Shown here piece after piece: positions 8,108 through 16,288 of a DNA stretch of 64,000 nucleotides. The translations under genes were made by a program, and so were the position numbers. The notes under the pieces are model-generated. The model did not search any database and had not been told where the DNA came from. It worked only from the letters and a program-made list of their open reading frames with translations. The stretch covers positions 150,126 through 214,125 of the forward strand of contig NZ_BMVW01000014.1 of assembly GCF_014650915.1 (NCBI RefSeq), in the 5' to 3' direction. Each line of letters begins with the position of its first letter. The stretch's first letter is position 1. Origin of the DNA: Streptomyces poonensis (GTDB lineage Bacteria; Actinomycetota; Actinomycetes; Streptomycetales; Streptomycetaceae).

Positions 8108-8731
8108 ATGCGCTATGCCAACACCGACCCCGAGCTCTCGGCCCTGGTCCGACGATTCGTCACGCCCGGCCGACGGTACCTGCGGCTGGGTGGAAGCTCG
8201 CTGCGGTTGAGCGGGCCTGAGCGCGACTTGTTCATGCGGGAGCTGGTCAAGGCTGCCGGGGAGATCACTCCCGCTGAGCTCGGCGTCCTTTTCGAAGGCG
8301 GTTGGCGAGAGCGTAAGACTGCCTCCTGGCTGGTTGCTGTAGCCGGCAGGACCGAGTTCCGCAGCCGCATCGGCGAACTCCTGCTGGCCAGCGAAGGCCC
8401 CGGCGGCGGGGGCTACTGCATCACTCTTGCCACCTTCGGCACCAGTGCGGACGCCGATCTAGTCTGCAGATACCTTGATCGCTGCTTGCCTCAACCCGAC
8501 CGCGTCTACGACCAGATCGTCGCTCTCAGCACCCTGCTTCACCTCGATGCCGTCCTTGGGACCGAGCGAGCATCCCCATACCTTGCCGCCGGTGGCCTGT
8601 GGCAGCACTGGACCGATGCCACGCCGAACCTGTTGCGGGATCCGCAGAAGTACCGGCAGGTCGTGGACCAGCTCTGTTCCTTCGCCAGCGAGTGCGCTGA
8701 ACTCTTTGCCGGAATGGAAACCAGGCACTGA
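8108..8731 (+). CDS. DUF6000 family protein
   Basis: 207 residues, soluble, no signal peptide. It matches my knowledge of DUF6000 proteins in the order of ALVRRFVTPGRRYLRLGG, SWLVAVAGRTEFRSRIGELL, a Gly-rich GYCITLATFG, CRYLDRCLPQPDRVYDQ, LLHLDAVLGT and GGLWQHWTD. DUF6000 genes are scattered singly in Streptomyces and their function is not known to me. It starts 66 bp after the TetR gene in the same direction, but no coupling is evident. Confidence 0.72.
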   Translation: MRYANTDPELSALVRRFVTPGRRYLRLGGSSLRLSGPERDLFMRELVKAAGEITPAELGVLFEGGWRERKTASWLVAVAGRTEFRSRIGELLLASEGPGGGGYCITLATFGTSADADLVCRYLDRCLPQPDRVYDQIVALSTLLHLDAVLGTERASPYLAAGGLWQHWTDATPNLLRDPQKYRQVVDQLCSFASECAELFAGMETRH

Positions 8732-8790
8732 GCCCCCCGACTTGACCACTGGACGCCGACCGTTTCGGACCCCTCAGTAGAGTCTGGGCA

Positions 8791-9066
8791 ATGACAGGAA
8801 ACCAGGGCCGCTGGCCAAAGATCGACCAGGATGGTGGCATCGAGGACGTGACACTCCTCATCCTGGAATGGCTGGGTGAGCAGGGCGTGAACGCCATGAT
8901 CAGAGTGGACGCCGAGAGGGTCGCCGACAACGCGCCGGCGTGGACGTTCGCCGCCAGTGGGGGTCCCTTGGAACATGGCATGCGTGCTGACGGGAGGACT
9001 GTGCAGCAATGCATGTCCACAGCCCTGTCCCAGCTGCGCGAGGCCGGGCTGTCGGTTCCGTTTTGA
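8791..9066 (+). CDS. Small hypothetical protein
   Basis: 91 residues, acidic, without membrane segments. It contains DVTLLILEWLGEQGVNAMIR and a C-terminal TVQQCMSTALSQLREAGLSV that look like helices. I do not recognise the family. ATG 8791 is the only sensible start. It lies 59 bp after the DUF6000 gene on the same strand and could be co-transcribed. Codon third positions are GC-rich, which supports real coding. Confidence 0.6.
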   Translation: MTGNQGRWPKIDQDGGIEDVTLLILEWLGEQGVNAMIRVDAERVADNAPAWTFAASGGPLEHGMRADGRTVQQCMSTALSQLREAGLSVPF

Positions 9067-9094
9067 TCTTCGTCTTCGCTCGCTCTGGCTTCGA

Positions 9095-9637
9095 TCATGA
9101 CGTTGGTCTCGGCGTCCCAGCGGTTCCTCCGGACCGGCTGAAGTCCGGCGTTCCGAGCTGGACCGCAGCCGACTGTCTCTCGGCCAGTGCGTCGACCTGG
9201 GCGAGCTTGTCTTCGGCGCCGGCCAAGCTGACCCGGAGTCCTTCGACCTCACCGAGCCAGCCTTCTTGTTCGGCTTCGGCGATGCGGGCGATGAGGTTGT
9301 CGCGGATCTCCTCCAACCGGCCGCGCTGGGCCGGGTCCGGCCGGAGGAGCGAGCAACGAATGCAAGCGTGCCCTTGAACACAAGGGCTTGAAAAAGCACG
9401 AGCGCAGGTGCCGATGGAGACCTTGCGCTTCTCGAAGTGCGCGAGGAAGGCGTCCCATTCCTCCTCGGTCGGGGTTCGGTACTCATCGCTGGGTCGGGTG
9501 GCCCTGCGGCGGGCGATGAAGGCGCGATGGGCCTCGATGGTCTCGGCCGGGTAGATCGCTAATGGTGTGCTCGGGTATTGGAACTCTCGGAATGCCTCAG
9601 CGAGCTTGATGAGGTGCGAGGCCGCGGTCAGGGTCAT
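9095..9637 (-). pseudogene. Tyrosine integrase, C-terminal domain only
   Basis: 180 readable residues. After a short N-terminal stretch, EAHRAFIARRRATRPSDEYR and EEEWDAFLAHFEKRKVSIG lead to a Cys/His cluster (CARAF..PCVQGHACIRC) and RGRLEEIRDNLIARIAEAEQ. These features follow the catalytic core in a family of large actinobacterial tyrosine recombinases. The Arg, HxxR and Tyr residues are all absent, so it cannot recombine DNA. Its ATG overlaps the stop of the DUF6193 gene as ATGA, so it may still be translated. A second, inverted remnant of this same tail is at 13405-13640. Confidence 0.75.
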
Positions 9638-10068
9638 TCAGCGCCTGGGTTCACGGTCGGGTGCGGGCCGAGCGAAGCTTCATGGGCGGCAAGCTGTTCG
9701 GGCGTTCCCACGAATGCTGGGCCGGCGTTGGCTGGCAACTTCGCGATCACCATGGCGATGGCGTCTTCTGCGGTTGCGGCCGGACCGACTGATTCGGTGC
9801 GTAGAGGGCCGGAAACCCAGTAGCCACCACCCCTGGCGGGCTGGATGTATGGGATGTCCCATGTCCAGCGAAATTCGGTGCAGCGGCTGAAGTGCAGTTC
9901 TCCCATGCCCGTCCAGGGGAAGAGCTGTCGAAGGCGAGGCTCCCGGCAGGCGGCGTTGATGAGTTCGTCGCGGACTCGCCCGTCTCGGCGAACGGCTTGC
10001 CAGCCTGCTTCCGTGATCTCGTGGCCTGTGGGGGGCTGGGCGTTCGTGCCTTGGTCATCGAGGGGCAT
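9634..10068 (-). CDS. DUF6193-like protein carried in the recombinase cassette
   Basis: 144 residues. It carries AACREPRLRQLFPWTGMGEL, HFSRCTEFRWTWDIPYIQPA and a C-terminal ATAEDAIAMVIAKLPANAGP, which I associate with DUF6193, a family annotated near natural-product genes. ATG 10068 follows AGGAGGAAG, a strong ribosome site. The gene lies between the remnants of two recombinase genes, in the same direction, with a 4-bp overlap to the integrase tail downstream, so it looks like cargo that landed in the cassette. Function unknown. Confidence 0.7.
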   Translation of the reverse strand: MPLDDQGTNAQPPTGHEITEAGWQAVRRDGRVRDELINAACREPRLRQLFPWTGMGELHFSRCTEFRWTWDIPYIQPARGGGYWVSGPLRTESVGPAATAEDAIAMVIAKLPANAGPAFVGTPEQLAAHEASLGPHPTVNPGAE

Positions 10069-10135
10069 GGGTTTCTTCCTCCTGGTGAGACTGAGCTGCC
10101 CGGTGGCTGACCTCGGCCGCGTAAGCCGCCCAGTC

Positions 10136-10613
10136 TCAGGCGGCGGCTCGCTGCCCTGTGACGGCGACGGTGATGTCGATGCCGAGGGTGCGGGCGAGGA
10201 CCGCGGCGGGCAGTTCGGTGGCGAGCTGGAACAGTGCGGTCGAGCGGGCTTCCGCGAGCCGGATGCCGAGTGTGCGGAGCCTTTCGCCCATGGCCCTTGC
10301 GCTGGAGGGTCCGCAGCTGCTTGCCGCACTCCGCGCAGACCGGTGCCGCGATCGCCGAGGCGCCGGCCTTGCGGAGCTCGATGAGCAGATCGCCGATCGC
10401 CCGGGGCGCCGGGGACCGGCCGTCGGCCAGGACGGCGGACCGCATCGCCAGAGCCTTGGCCAGCTGGCGCGACTTCGCTCGGCCGCCCGCGACCGCGGTG
10501 ACCACGGCCCGGATTCTCTCGGCGGCGAGTTCCTTCTCGACATCGGAGACGAGGTCGGTGATCAGGCCGATCGGGTCCGCGACGGCGCGATCTAGATGGT
10601 CGGCCGTGGTCAA
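10136..10613 (-). pseudogene. Zinc-finger tyrosine recombinase, internally deleted
   Basis: The N-terminus is good: MTTADHLDRAVADPIGLITD, VTAVAGGRAKSRQLAKALAM, DGRSPAPRAIGDLLIELRKA, then a Cys pair in VCAECGKQLRTLQRKG. In intact relatives several more zinc ribbons and about 600 residues follow. Here the frame jumps to RLAEARSTALFQLATELPAA and VLARTLGIDITVAVTGQRAA, which is the extreme C-terminus, and stops at a TGA where an Asp-Trp-Ala block should follow. A large internal deletion with frameshift is the simplest reading. The start overlaps the XRE gene stop. Confidence 0.65.
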
Positions 10614-10960
10614 GGCCGATCAACTCCTCTGATCCGGGCACGCTTTGGACGCAGTCCGCCGAGCCCCTCCGACTCGGGCGCCGAGCCGCCGGCGGCTGCC
10701 TTCTTCGGCTTCTTCACGGCTCCGGCCGCCGCGATGGGCTCGATGAGGTCGTCCATGGTGCAGTCGAGGATGTCGAGCAGGGCCATGAGGATCTTCAGGC
10801 TCAGTCGCTCCGGTCGCTCGACGACGAGCCGGTAGACCTGGCTCGTGGACAGTGTGATGCCGCGTTCGGCGAGCAGTGGGAGGAGGTCGGTGGTGGAAAA
10901 CATTCCGCGGCCGGCCATGACCTTGCGCAGGTGCCAGTGGTAGTCGAGCTTGGCGGCCAT
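10610..10960 (-). CDS. XRE/Cro-C1-type helix-turn-helix protein of the recombinase cassette
   Basis: 116 residues. A Cro-like HTH (LRKVMAGRGMFSTTDLLPLL, ERGITLSTSQVYRLVVERPE, LSLKILMALLDILDCTMDDL) is followed by a Lys/Ala-rich tail. Proteins of this size and sequence sit between the integrases and the zinc-finger recombinase in this type of actinobacterial cassette, probably setting its expression or acting as a DNA-binding accessory. ATG 10960 is 17 bp from the upstream integrase stop, and the gene's end overlaps the next start, so all are one transcript. It is the only cassette gene without a visible lesion. Confidence 0.85.
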   Translation of the reverse strand: MAAKLDYHWHLRKVMAGRGMFSTTDLLPLLAERGITLSTSQVYRLVVERPERLSLKILMALLDILDCTMDDLIEPIAAAGAVKKPKKAAAGGSAPESEGLGGLRPKRARIRGVDRP

Positions 10961-10976
10961 CGCCGGATCCCTCCTG

Positions 10977-12079
10977 TCAGGCCCCGGCGAACGCCGGGGC
11001 CAGTGCCTTGTGCAGGGAAGTGTTCATGAAGTCGTCGCTGACGTGCGTGTAGATGGCCAGGGAGCTGTCGCACTCGTGGCCGACCTGCTGCTGGATGAAG
11101 CGCCGGTCCACCCCGTCCTCGGTCAGGTGCGTGACGTACGAATGCCGAAGACTGTGCGGGGTCAGCTCTTTCGTCAGCCCGAGAGCGTCCCGGTATGCCT
11201 CGAACCGGTCGTTGATCGAGCCGGGCTGCAGGCGGCCACCGCGCTCGGTGATCCACAGAGCAGGGTGATCGGTGAACCCGAAGCGCGGGCGGACGTTCTC
11301 GACGTAGTCGGTGACCGCCTCGACGGCCCAGTCCATCACCGACAGCACGTTTCGCCTGCGCGGCGGCTGGCCCTTCTTCGCCTTGCCGTAGCGGACGTTG
11401 AGGGTGCCGTACCGGCCGAACTGGCGGGCCTGCGGGTTACGTCCGAAGTCGACCACATCGAGCTTGGACGTCTCGGTCCGGCGCAGTCCCCAACCATAGA
11501 TCATTTTGAAGAGTGTGGCGTCGCGGTAGGCCGCCAGGGCTCCCTTGCGTTTCGCCCGGACCGCTCGCTCCACTTGGTCGTCGGCGTAGTCGAGGAAGAC
11601 CTGCAGCTCTTCCCGCGTGGAAGGCCTCGCCTCCGGGTCTCCTTCGTAATCCTGCAGGTGAGGGAGGGTGTTCCACTCGTGGCAGATCGCCACCGGAAAG
11701 GTACCGAAGGCTTCCTCGCAGGCCGGGACCCAGCCGTAGCGGGCGTCAATGAGGAGGTCGGTGAACAGCCGGACGATGCCCTGGTAGCTGCGGACCGTGG
11801 ACGGTGCCGAGTGCCTCTCGCTCGTCAACGACGCCGACCACTCGTCCAGGTGGGCGGGCGTCCATCGCCACGGGTACCGTTCGTGGATTCCAGAAACCGG
11901 CGGATCAGCCGTTCCCTCGGGTCGATCGTGTCGTCCTTCAGCCCCCGTGACTTCTGCTGAGCACGCCAGCCCCGCAGCATCGCGTCGAACATCGCGTCCT
12001 CGGGACGCAGCTGGACCATCCCGGAGACGAGCTCTGGTTGAGCCGACCCGGCCAGGGCCACCTTGCGCTGATGCACCAC
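10977..12079 (-). pseudogene. Tyrosine site-specific integrase with one frameshift
   Basis: The catalytic residues are intact: Arg in MIYGWGLRRTETSKLD, HxxR in LTPHSLRHSYVTHL, and His/Tyr in QVGHECDSSLAIYTHVS. The N-terminal SAM-like domain (MVHQRKVALAG from GTG 12079, through IDPRERLIRRFLEST) is in another frame, and the core resumes at RYPWRWTPAHLDEWSASL. The join falls at about 11880-11890, where one missing base after the Phe-Leu-Glu-Ser-Thr-Asn codons would explain it. A sequencing error is possible. A good GGGAGGG site precedes GTG 12079. Downstream of a second integrase and upstream of the XRE gene. Confidence 0.8.
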
Positions 12080-12144
12080 TCCAGACCCTCCCTTCTGGAG
12101 GGCAGATCATGCATCAGACGGGATCATCTCGGCAACATGCCTGC

Positions 12145-13308
12145 TCAGGAGGCCAGTCCATAGACCCTGCGAACTCGTTCCGCTTCCTGCTTCGACCAGG
12201 CGACCTGCGGCTCAGTCGTGGTCAGATGCGCGTGCCGGAGGATCCACTGCACGTCGTTCAGGGTCAGCGCCGGGTCGCGCACCATGCGGGCGGCGGCGCT
12301 GTGACGAAGGTCGTGAAGGGTCCAGTCCGCACCCAAGGCGGCGTTTACCCGCTCGAACATGCGATGGACGCCGTGGTATGTCAGCGGCTGAAACGGGCGC
12401 CGCAGCGTCCACCACACTGGTTGCGTCCGGCCCCGCGGCACCAGCCCGTGCAGCTCCTGCTGGTAAAGCCGCAGCCACACGAACGCATCTGCCGAGGCAG
12501 GAACCTGCTGCCGTGCTCGGGAGCCCTTCCGCACAACGCTGATCAGTTGCTGTCCCGGGTCGACGTCGCACTGCCGGACGCCGATCAGCTCCGAGGCCCG
12601 GACTCCGCTGGAGATCCCAAAAGCGATCATTGCCCGGTCCCGGTTCGACGGCAGGGCCGCGAACAGCGTGTTGAACCACTCGTCAGGGATCGAGCGCGGA
12701 ATCCGGCGCGGAAGGGTGGGCCGGTAGCGGCCTCTCCGCTCCGGTGCCCAGGCGTCCATCGGGTTGTGGTGTGCGTGCGCACGGCCGGAGCGGCGCGCCA
12801 GGTCCAGTGGGAATGGGTTGATCAGCGGCCCAGATCCGGCATCACGGTGCAGATCGTAGAACCTGCGCAGCACTGTCTCGCTGTGGGCAACGGTCGATGG
12901 GGCATAGCCGAGCCCAGGGCTCGTTCTCCCGGTAACCGGGTTCGGGGCGCCGACGCTGCGGGCCGGCCGCTGCTTGGCCGCGATCGCTCGCGGCTTGACC
13001 GTCAGCTGGATCCAGCAGCTGAAATCCCGAGCGTCCACGCGCGTCGCTCGATCCCATGACACCTCGACCGCGTGCAGGAACCGCCACCACCGCAATAGGT
13101 CCATGCCATAGGAGCGGACGGTCGCCGCCGTCTTCCCGGCTGCCAGCAGCTCCTGGAAGAACACCGCAACCGGCGCCACGGCCGCGCCGTCGGCGTCGGC
13201 GTCGACGAGCCGGTAGGGCTGGTACCGGTCGCCGGTCTCCACCAGCCGACCCCACCGAGGAACGGCCAACCTCGACAGATCTCGGTCGGGCACACGATCG
13301 TCCATCAC
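12145..13308 (-). CDS. Tyrosine integrase lacking the usual catalytic tyrosine
   Basis: 387 residues; the first gene of the cassette. An N-terminal core-binding domain (ELLAAGKTAATVRSYGMDLL, RWWRFLHAVEV) precedes a phage-integrase domain with Arg in GISSGVRASELIGV and HxxR in WTLHDLRHSAAARM. The final helix reads WILRHAHLTTTEPQVAW, where relatives have HAHLTTTQIY: Gln stands at the Tyr position. The last 25 residues also differ from relatives. The enzyme therefore probably cannot cleave DNA unless a nearby Tyr substitutes. Otherwise open and full length. Start GTG 13308 or ATG 13305. Confidence 0.82.
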   Translation of the reverse strand: MMDDRVPDRDLSRLAVPRWGRLVETGDRYQPYRLVDADADGAAVAPVAVFFQELLAAGKTAATVRSYGMDLLRWWRFLHAVEVSWDRATRVDARDFSCWIQLTVKPRAIAAKQRPARSVGAPNPVTGRTSPGLGYAPSTVAHSETVLRRFYDLHRDAGSGPLINPFPLDLARRSGRAHAHHNPMDAWAPERRGRYRPTLPRRIPRSIPDEWFNTLFAALPSNRDRAMIAFGISSGVRASELIGVRQCDVDPGQQLISVVRKGSRARQQVPASADAFVWLRLYQQELHGLVPRGRTQPVWWTLRRPFQPLTYHGVHRMFERVNAALGADWTLHDLRHSAAARMVRDPALTLNDVQWILRHAHLTTTEPQVAWSKQEAERVRRVYGLAS

Positions 13309-13404
13309 GACCGCAGACCGTACTGGGCGACAACGTCACCTGTGCCCTGAACTGCACAATCAACCTGGTTCGTTCAGTCAACGGGGCGTCCGATGTCCCG
13401 CCCT

Positions 13405-13640
13405 GATCGTCTCCCTTGCCGAGAGGGCGCGGTTGGTCGAGATCCGCGACAGCCGGTCGCCGACCGGATCGCCGAAGCGCAACGCGAGGGCTGGTTCGGC
13501 GAGGTCGAGACTCTCCGTCAGCCTGGCCGCGGCCGAGAAAAAAATCGACCAGCTCGATGCACAGCAAGGACCACGGACCTTGCCAGTGTTCATGGGAATC
13601 CCCACGTTCGACCAGATTGTCGCTCGTGCCAGTCAGTTAC
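13405..13640 (+). pseudogene. Integrase C-terminal remnant, inverted relative of 9095-9637
   Basis: Plus-strand frames give, in order, LAERARLVEIRD, then VADRIAEAQREGWFGEVETL in a second frame, then LSVSLAAAEKKIDQLDAQ in the first, and GIPTFDQIVARAS. This parallels EIRDNLIARIAEAEQEGWLG and LRVSLAGAEDKLAQVDAL of the opposite-strand fragment at the far side of the cassette. Two compensating frameshifts separate the blocks. It is non-functional and marks the right end of the cassette. Confidence 0.7.
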
Positions 13641-14041
13641 GGATCCCTGAGAGGTGGAGGCCGCCTGTCCGTCGATCGAACGGGTGGAGTCTGGTGCTGT
13701 CAGCGGAAATCCGACACCGTTCGCCGTTCGGGGTCGAGAACGTCTGGTCCCACCGGAGAGCGATGCCTCTCAGTTCTGGCAACGATCGAGGGCTTGCAGT
13801 AAGGCCGTCGAAGTGCTTCGTGATAGGGCTGTGGGACGCCTTGCACGCGGCGGTTGAACAGCTTGCGCAGTCCGTCTCTGGTCACCGTGCGGCGCCCTGC
13901 CGTCATCCTGTGGTCCACCGCTCCCATCGGCCTTCAGTCGGAGCCGAGTTCATTCCGCAGAGCGATCCTCGGTGCCCCTCTGACTGGGATCTTCATTACT
14001 GAACGGGTCGGCCACCAGTCCACCGAAACCGAGGACCGCAT
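13641..14041. other. Intergenic stretch holding one copy of a dispersed repeat
   Basis: No gene is recognised. The notable content is the repeat copy at 13708-13801. Open frames on the minus strand (about 13700-13927) show no known domain. Confidence 0.4.
13708..13801 (+). repeat. Dispersed ~95-bp repeat, copy 1
   Basis: This segment aligns without gaps, at roughly 75% identity by eye, with the reverse strand of 49219-49312. Shared blocks include ATCCGACACC near the start, GAGAACG in the middle and TCTCNGAGTTCTGGC-like sequence near the end. In one frame both copies read RAM.LSSG..RGLAV. It may be an insertion-sequence end or the tail of a lost gene. Confidence 0.65.
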
Positions 14042-14638
14042 ATGCATCCGCTCCTGCACGTCGAAGAACCCGCTCCCGCCCGTCGCGGACGACTTCGCGC
14101 TGCATGGCGGGCGGCCCACGAGCCCGTTCCCGGAGTGTCCCGAGGGATCCAACTCGTGGCGTACACCGTGCCGTTGACCGTCCTGCCATCGAGTATCTGG
14201 CGGCTCCCGGCCGCGTTCAAGGACGGGATCGGGGTCGGTGAGCGGGCGTACATCGTCTCCCTGTCGATAATGTCCGAAATTCTCGCGTTCACCGCGATAG
14301 GCCTGATCGCCCGCTGGGGCGAGGTGTTCCCACGCTGGGTCCCAGTCCTGCGCGGCCGCCGGGTCCCGACGAAGGCAGCGATCGTCCCGGCCGCCGTCGG
14401 GGCCACGATCCTCACGCTCATCTTCACCCTCCTGTTCACCGTCTCCGAGATCAAGGGCACCACGATCCGAGGCGACGACCTGCCGGACAGCTATCCAAGC
14501 CAGGCCAGCGGCTGGGAGGCTGCCTGGTTCTATGTCTGCTACGCGCCGCTGATCCTCTGGGGGCCGCTGCTGGCCGTGCTGACCGTCGCGTGCTGGAAGC
14601 GCCGGCACGCCGCCGAGAAGGCGCCCGCACCGGCGTGA
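14042..14638 (+). CDS. Hypothetical multi-pass membrane protein
   Basis: 198 residues with four hydrophobic segments: GIQLVAYTVPLTVLPSSIW, AYIVSLSIMSEILAFTAIGL, AAVGATILTLIFTLLFTVSE, and VCYAPLILWGPLLAVLTVAC. The last is followed by a basic tail. No transporter motif is visible. The hydrophobic pattern with loops containing charged Arg/Lys on one side supports a real membrane protein. I do not know the family. ATG 14042 is used; the N-terminal 40 residues are Arg/Pro-rich and cytoplasmic. It stands alone, and the HIT fragment follows. Confidence 0.65.
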   Translation: MHPLLHVEEPAPARRGRLRAAWRAAHEPVPGVSRGIQLVAYTVPLTVLPSSIWRLPAAFKDGIGVGERAYIVSLSIMSEILAFTAIGLIARWGEVFPRWVPVLRGRRVPTKAAIVPAAVGATILTLIFTLLFTVSEIKGTTIRGDDLPDSYPSQASGWEAAWFYVCYAPLILWGPLLAVLTVACWKRRHAAEKAPAPA

Positions 14639-14742
14639 GCACCGGGAAACGGCGTCTGCTGACGACCGCCCCGGCGATCAGACCCCACACACGCGGCAGG
14701 GCTACCAGATCCGCGACGAGGAGACGCTCGACGTGTTCCGGA

Positions 14743-15048
14743 CACCTACTGGTGGAACCGCGTCGGCACGCAGCCGGGCTTGCCGATCTCACCGATGAGG
14801 AAGCCGGGCACATGGGGCGCTGGAACGCCGCGGCCGCCCGAGCCCTTCGGAACGTTGCAGGTGCTGAACACGTCTATGCGGCTGTGATCGGGGACCAGGT
14901 GCCTCACCTGCATGTTCACCTCCTGCCGCGCTACCCCGGCACTCCTCGGCAATATTGGTGGACACATGTTGAGGAGTGGCCAGAGGCTCCGCGGGGCGGT
15001 GAGGCAGCCGTCGGTGAACTCGTCGAGCGTCTGAGAGCCAGCCTGTAG
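14743..15048 (+). pseudogene. HIT-family hydrolase, N-terminally truncated
   Basis: The frame reads GHLLVEPRRHAAGLADLTDE, a loop GAEHVYAAVIGDQVPH, and the histidine triad HLHVHLLPRY with the catalytic central His. HIT hydrolases cleave nucleotide phosphoramidates or related bonds. The usual first 40-50 residues (ending before the GHLLVE block) are out of frame: GYQIRDEETLDVFR is read in another frame just upstream, so a frameshift near 14740 has detached the start. A shorter product from ATG 14811 is conceivable but would lack the beta-strand pairing region. Confidence 0.7.
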
Positions 15049-15085
15049 GCATAGCGGTGACCGGATTGATCGTCAGATTGAGGCG

Positions 15086-15123
15086 GTGTCCCTGAAGCGC
15101 GCGCGTGCACGTTTCAGGGACAC
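15086..15123. terminator. Inverted repeat after the HIT fragment
   Basis: GTGTCCCTGAA (15086-15096) and TTCAGGGACAC (15113-15123) form 11-bp perfect arms around a 16-nt loop. There is no U-tract, which is usual in Streptomyces, and it lies 38 bp after the HIT stop. Confidence 0.55.
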
Positions 15124-15878
15124 TCTGACGCCCAGGCCGACGGTTGTCGTAGAGGTCTCCGTGCCGTAGGAATGCGCCCGCGCCTGCGGCGGCCTCGCCG
15201 TCACCAGCGGCTACAAGGCCCCCGACGGCTACGAGCTGGGAAAGAAGCTGACGGACCACCGCGGCGCCGCGAAAAACCTCAAGATCAACGCCCGCCTCCT
15301 GCAGGAACTAAGGCTGCTCTGTCAGCCGTTTCGTGAGTCCCGTTCATTTCGTGAGTCCCCTTCATAGGGACCGGTAGATTCCCTCGGGGTCATCGTGCGC
15401 CCATGCCGCGTACTCCTTGAGGCCCAGGTCGCCGATGCTCAGGTTCGCGTGGACGTCGTGGACCCTGCGGAGTGGGGCGGACATCGCGGCCGGACTCGGT
15501 CAGCTTTTCCGGGACCGTAACCGTCCCGTCTGCGGCGCGGGGAGCACCCAGGAACCGGTGTCAGCGAAAGACGGTGGTGCGGATGCTCAGATTCCCGTGG
15601 CGGCCGTAGTACTGGGCGCGGTACGCGGACCGCCATCGGCAGAGGACGAATCGGCCGGTCTCGCGAACGGGCACAGACGACTGGTGCTGGTGGCCTGGTG
15701 CGGATCGTGCCTGTTGCTCCCTGGTGAGGTTCGCTTTCGCCGTGTAGCGTCACTGCACAGATGTCGTGGTTCGCAGTACCTGCCCGTGCTCGGCGCGGGC
15801 GTTTTGCTGTGCGACGCGGATCAGGGCATCTCCGGGACCGCGCGGTGTGGGCCCGGAGGACGACTGGAAGGCAGCAGC
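15124..15878. other. Remnant-rich stretch with an 18-bp tandem duplication
   Basis: No complete gene is supported. A plus-strand frame around 15176-15320 translates to a Lys-rich segment with GYKAPDGYELGKKLTD and AAKNLKINARLLQELRL that looks once-coding but is unassigned. At 15329-15346 and 15347-15364 the sequence TTTCGTGAGTCCCGTTCA is repeated in tandem with one base difference. A 40-residue minus-strand frame (15484 to 15362, containing VHANLSIGDLGLKEYAAW) could be the tail of a lost gene. The rest up to the cold-shock gene shows nothing recognisable. Confidence 0.45.
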
Positions 15879-16082
15879 ATGGCCAGCGGAACCGTCAAGT
15901 GGTTCAACGCCGAGAAGGGCTTCGGGTTCATCCAGCAGGACGGCGGCGGGCCGGACGTCTTCGCGCACTACTCCAACATCAACGCCTCTGGTTTCCGTGA
16001 GCTTCAGGAAGGCCAGGCGGTCACTTTCGACATCACCCAGGGGCAGAAGGGCCCGCAGGCGGAGAACATCACGCCGGCCTGA
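15879..16082 (+). CDS. Cold-shock domain protein (CspA family)
   Basis: 67 residues, the full length of a bacterial cold-shock protein. It has GTVKWFNAEKGFGFI with RNP1 (KGFGFI) and RNP2 as VFAHY, plus EGQAVTFDITQGQKGPQAEN at the end. It binds single-stranded RNA/DNA through surface aromatics, acting as an RNA chaperone in the cytoplasm. The Phe/His pair in RNP2 is as expected. ATG 15879 follows GGAAGG at 15866-15871. Monocistronic. Streptomyces genomes carry several such genes, so it may be a paralogue rather than the main one. Confidence 0.95.
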   Translation: MASGTVKWFNAEKGFGFIQQDGGGPDVFAHYSNINASGFRELQEGQAVTFDITQGQKGPQAENITPA

Positions 16083-16288
16083 CCCTCGGACGTCGTCAAG
16101 GCCCGGAGCAGGCCGCGGATTTCAGCGGTCGTAGCAGCACGTGATCTCTGACGTGTGGCACAGAGAGTCAAGCAGTCGCTCGGTCGTGATCACGCGGCCG
16201 GGCGGCTGCGGTCGCGCATGGGCCGAACTGGGGGCCCTCAAACCCGCGTATCCTCGCCTCGACGTTGCTTCGGAGAGGCTGAGAGGGG

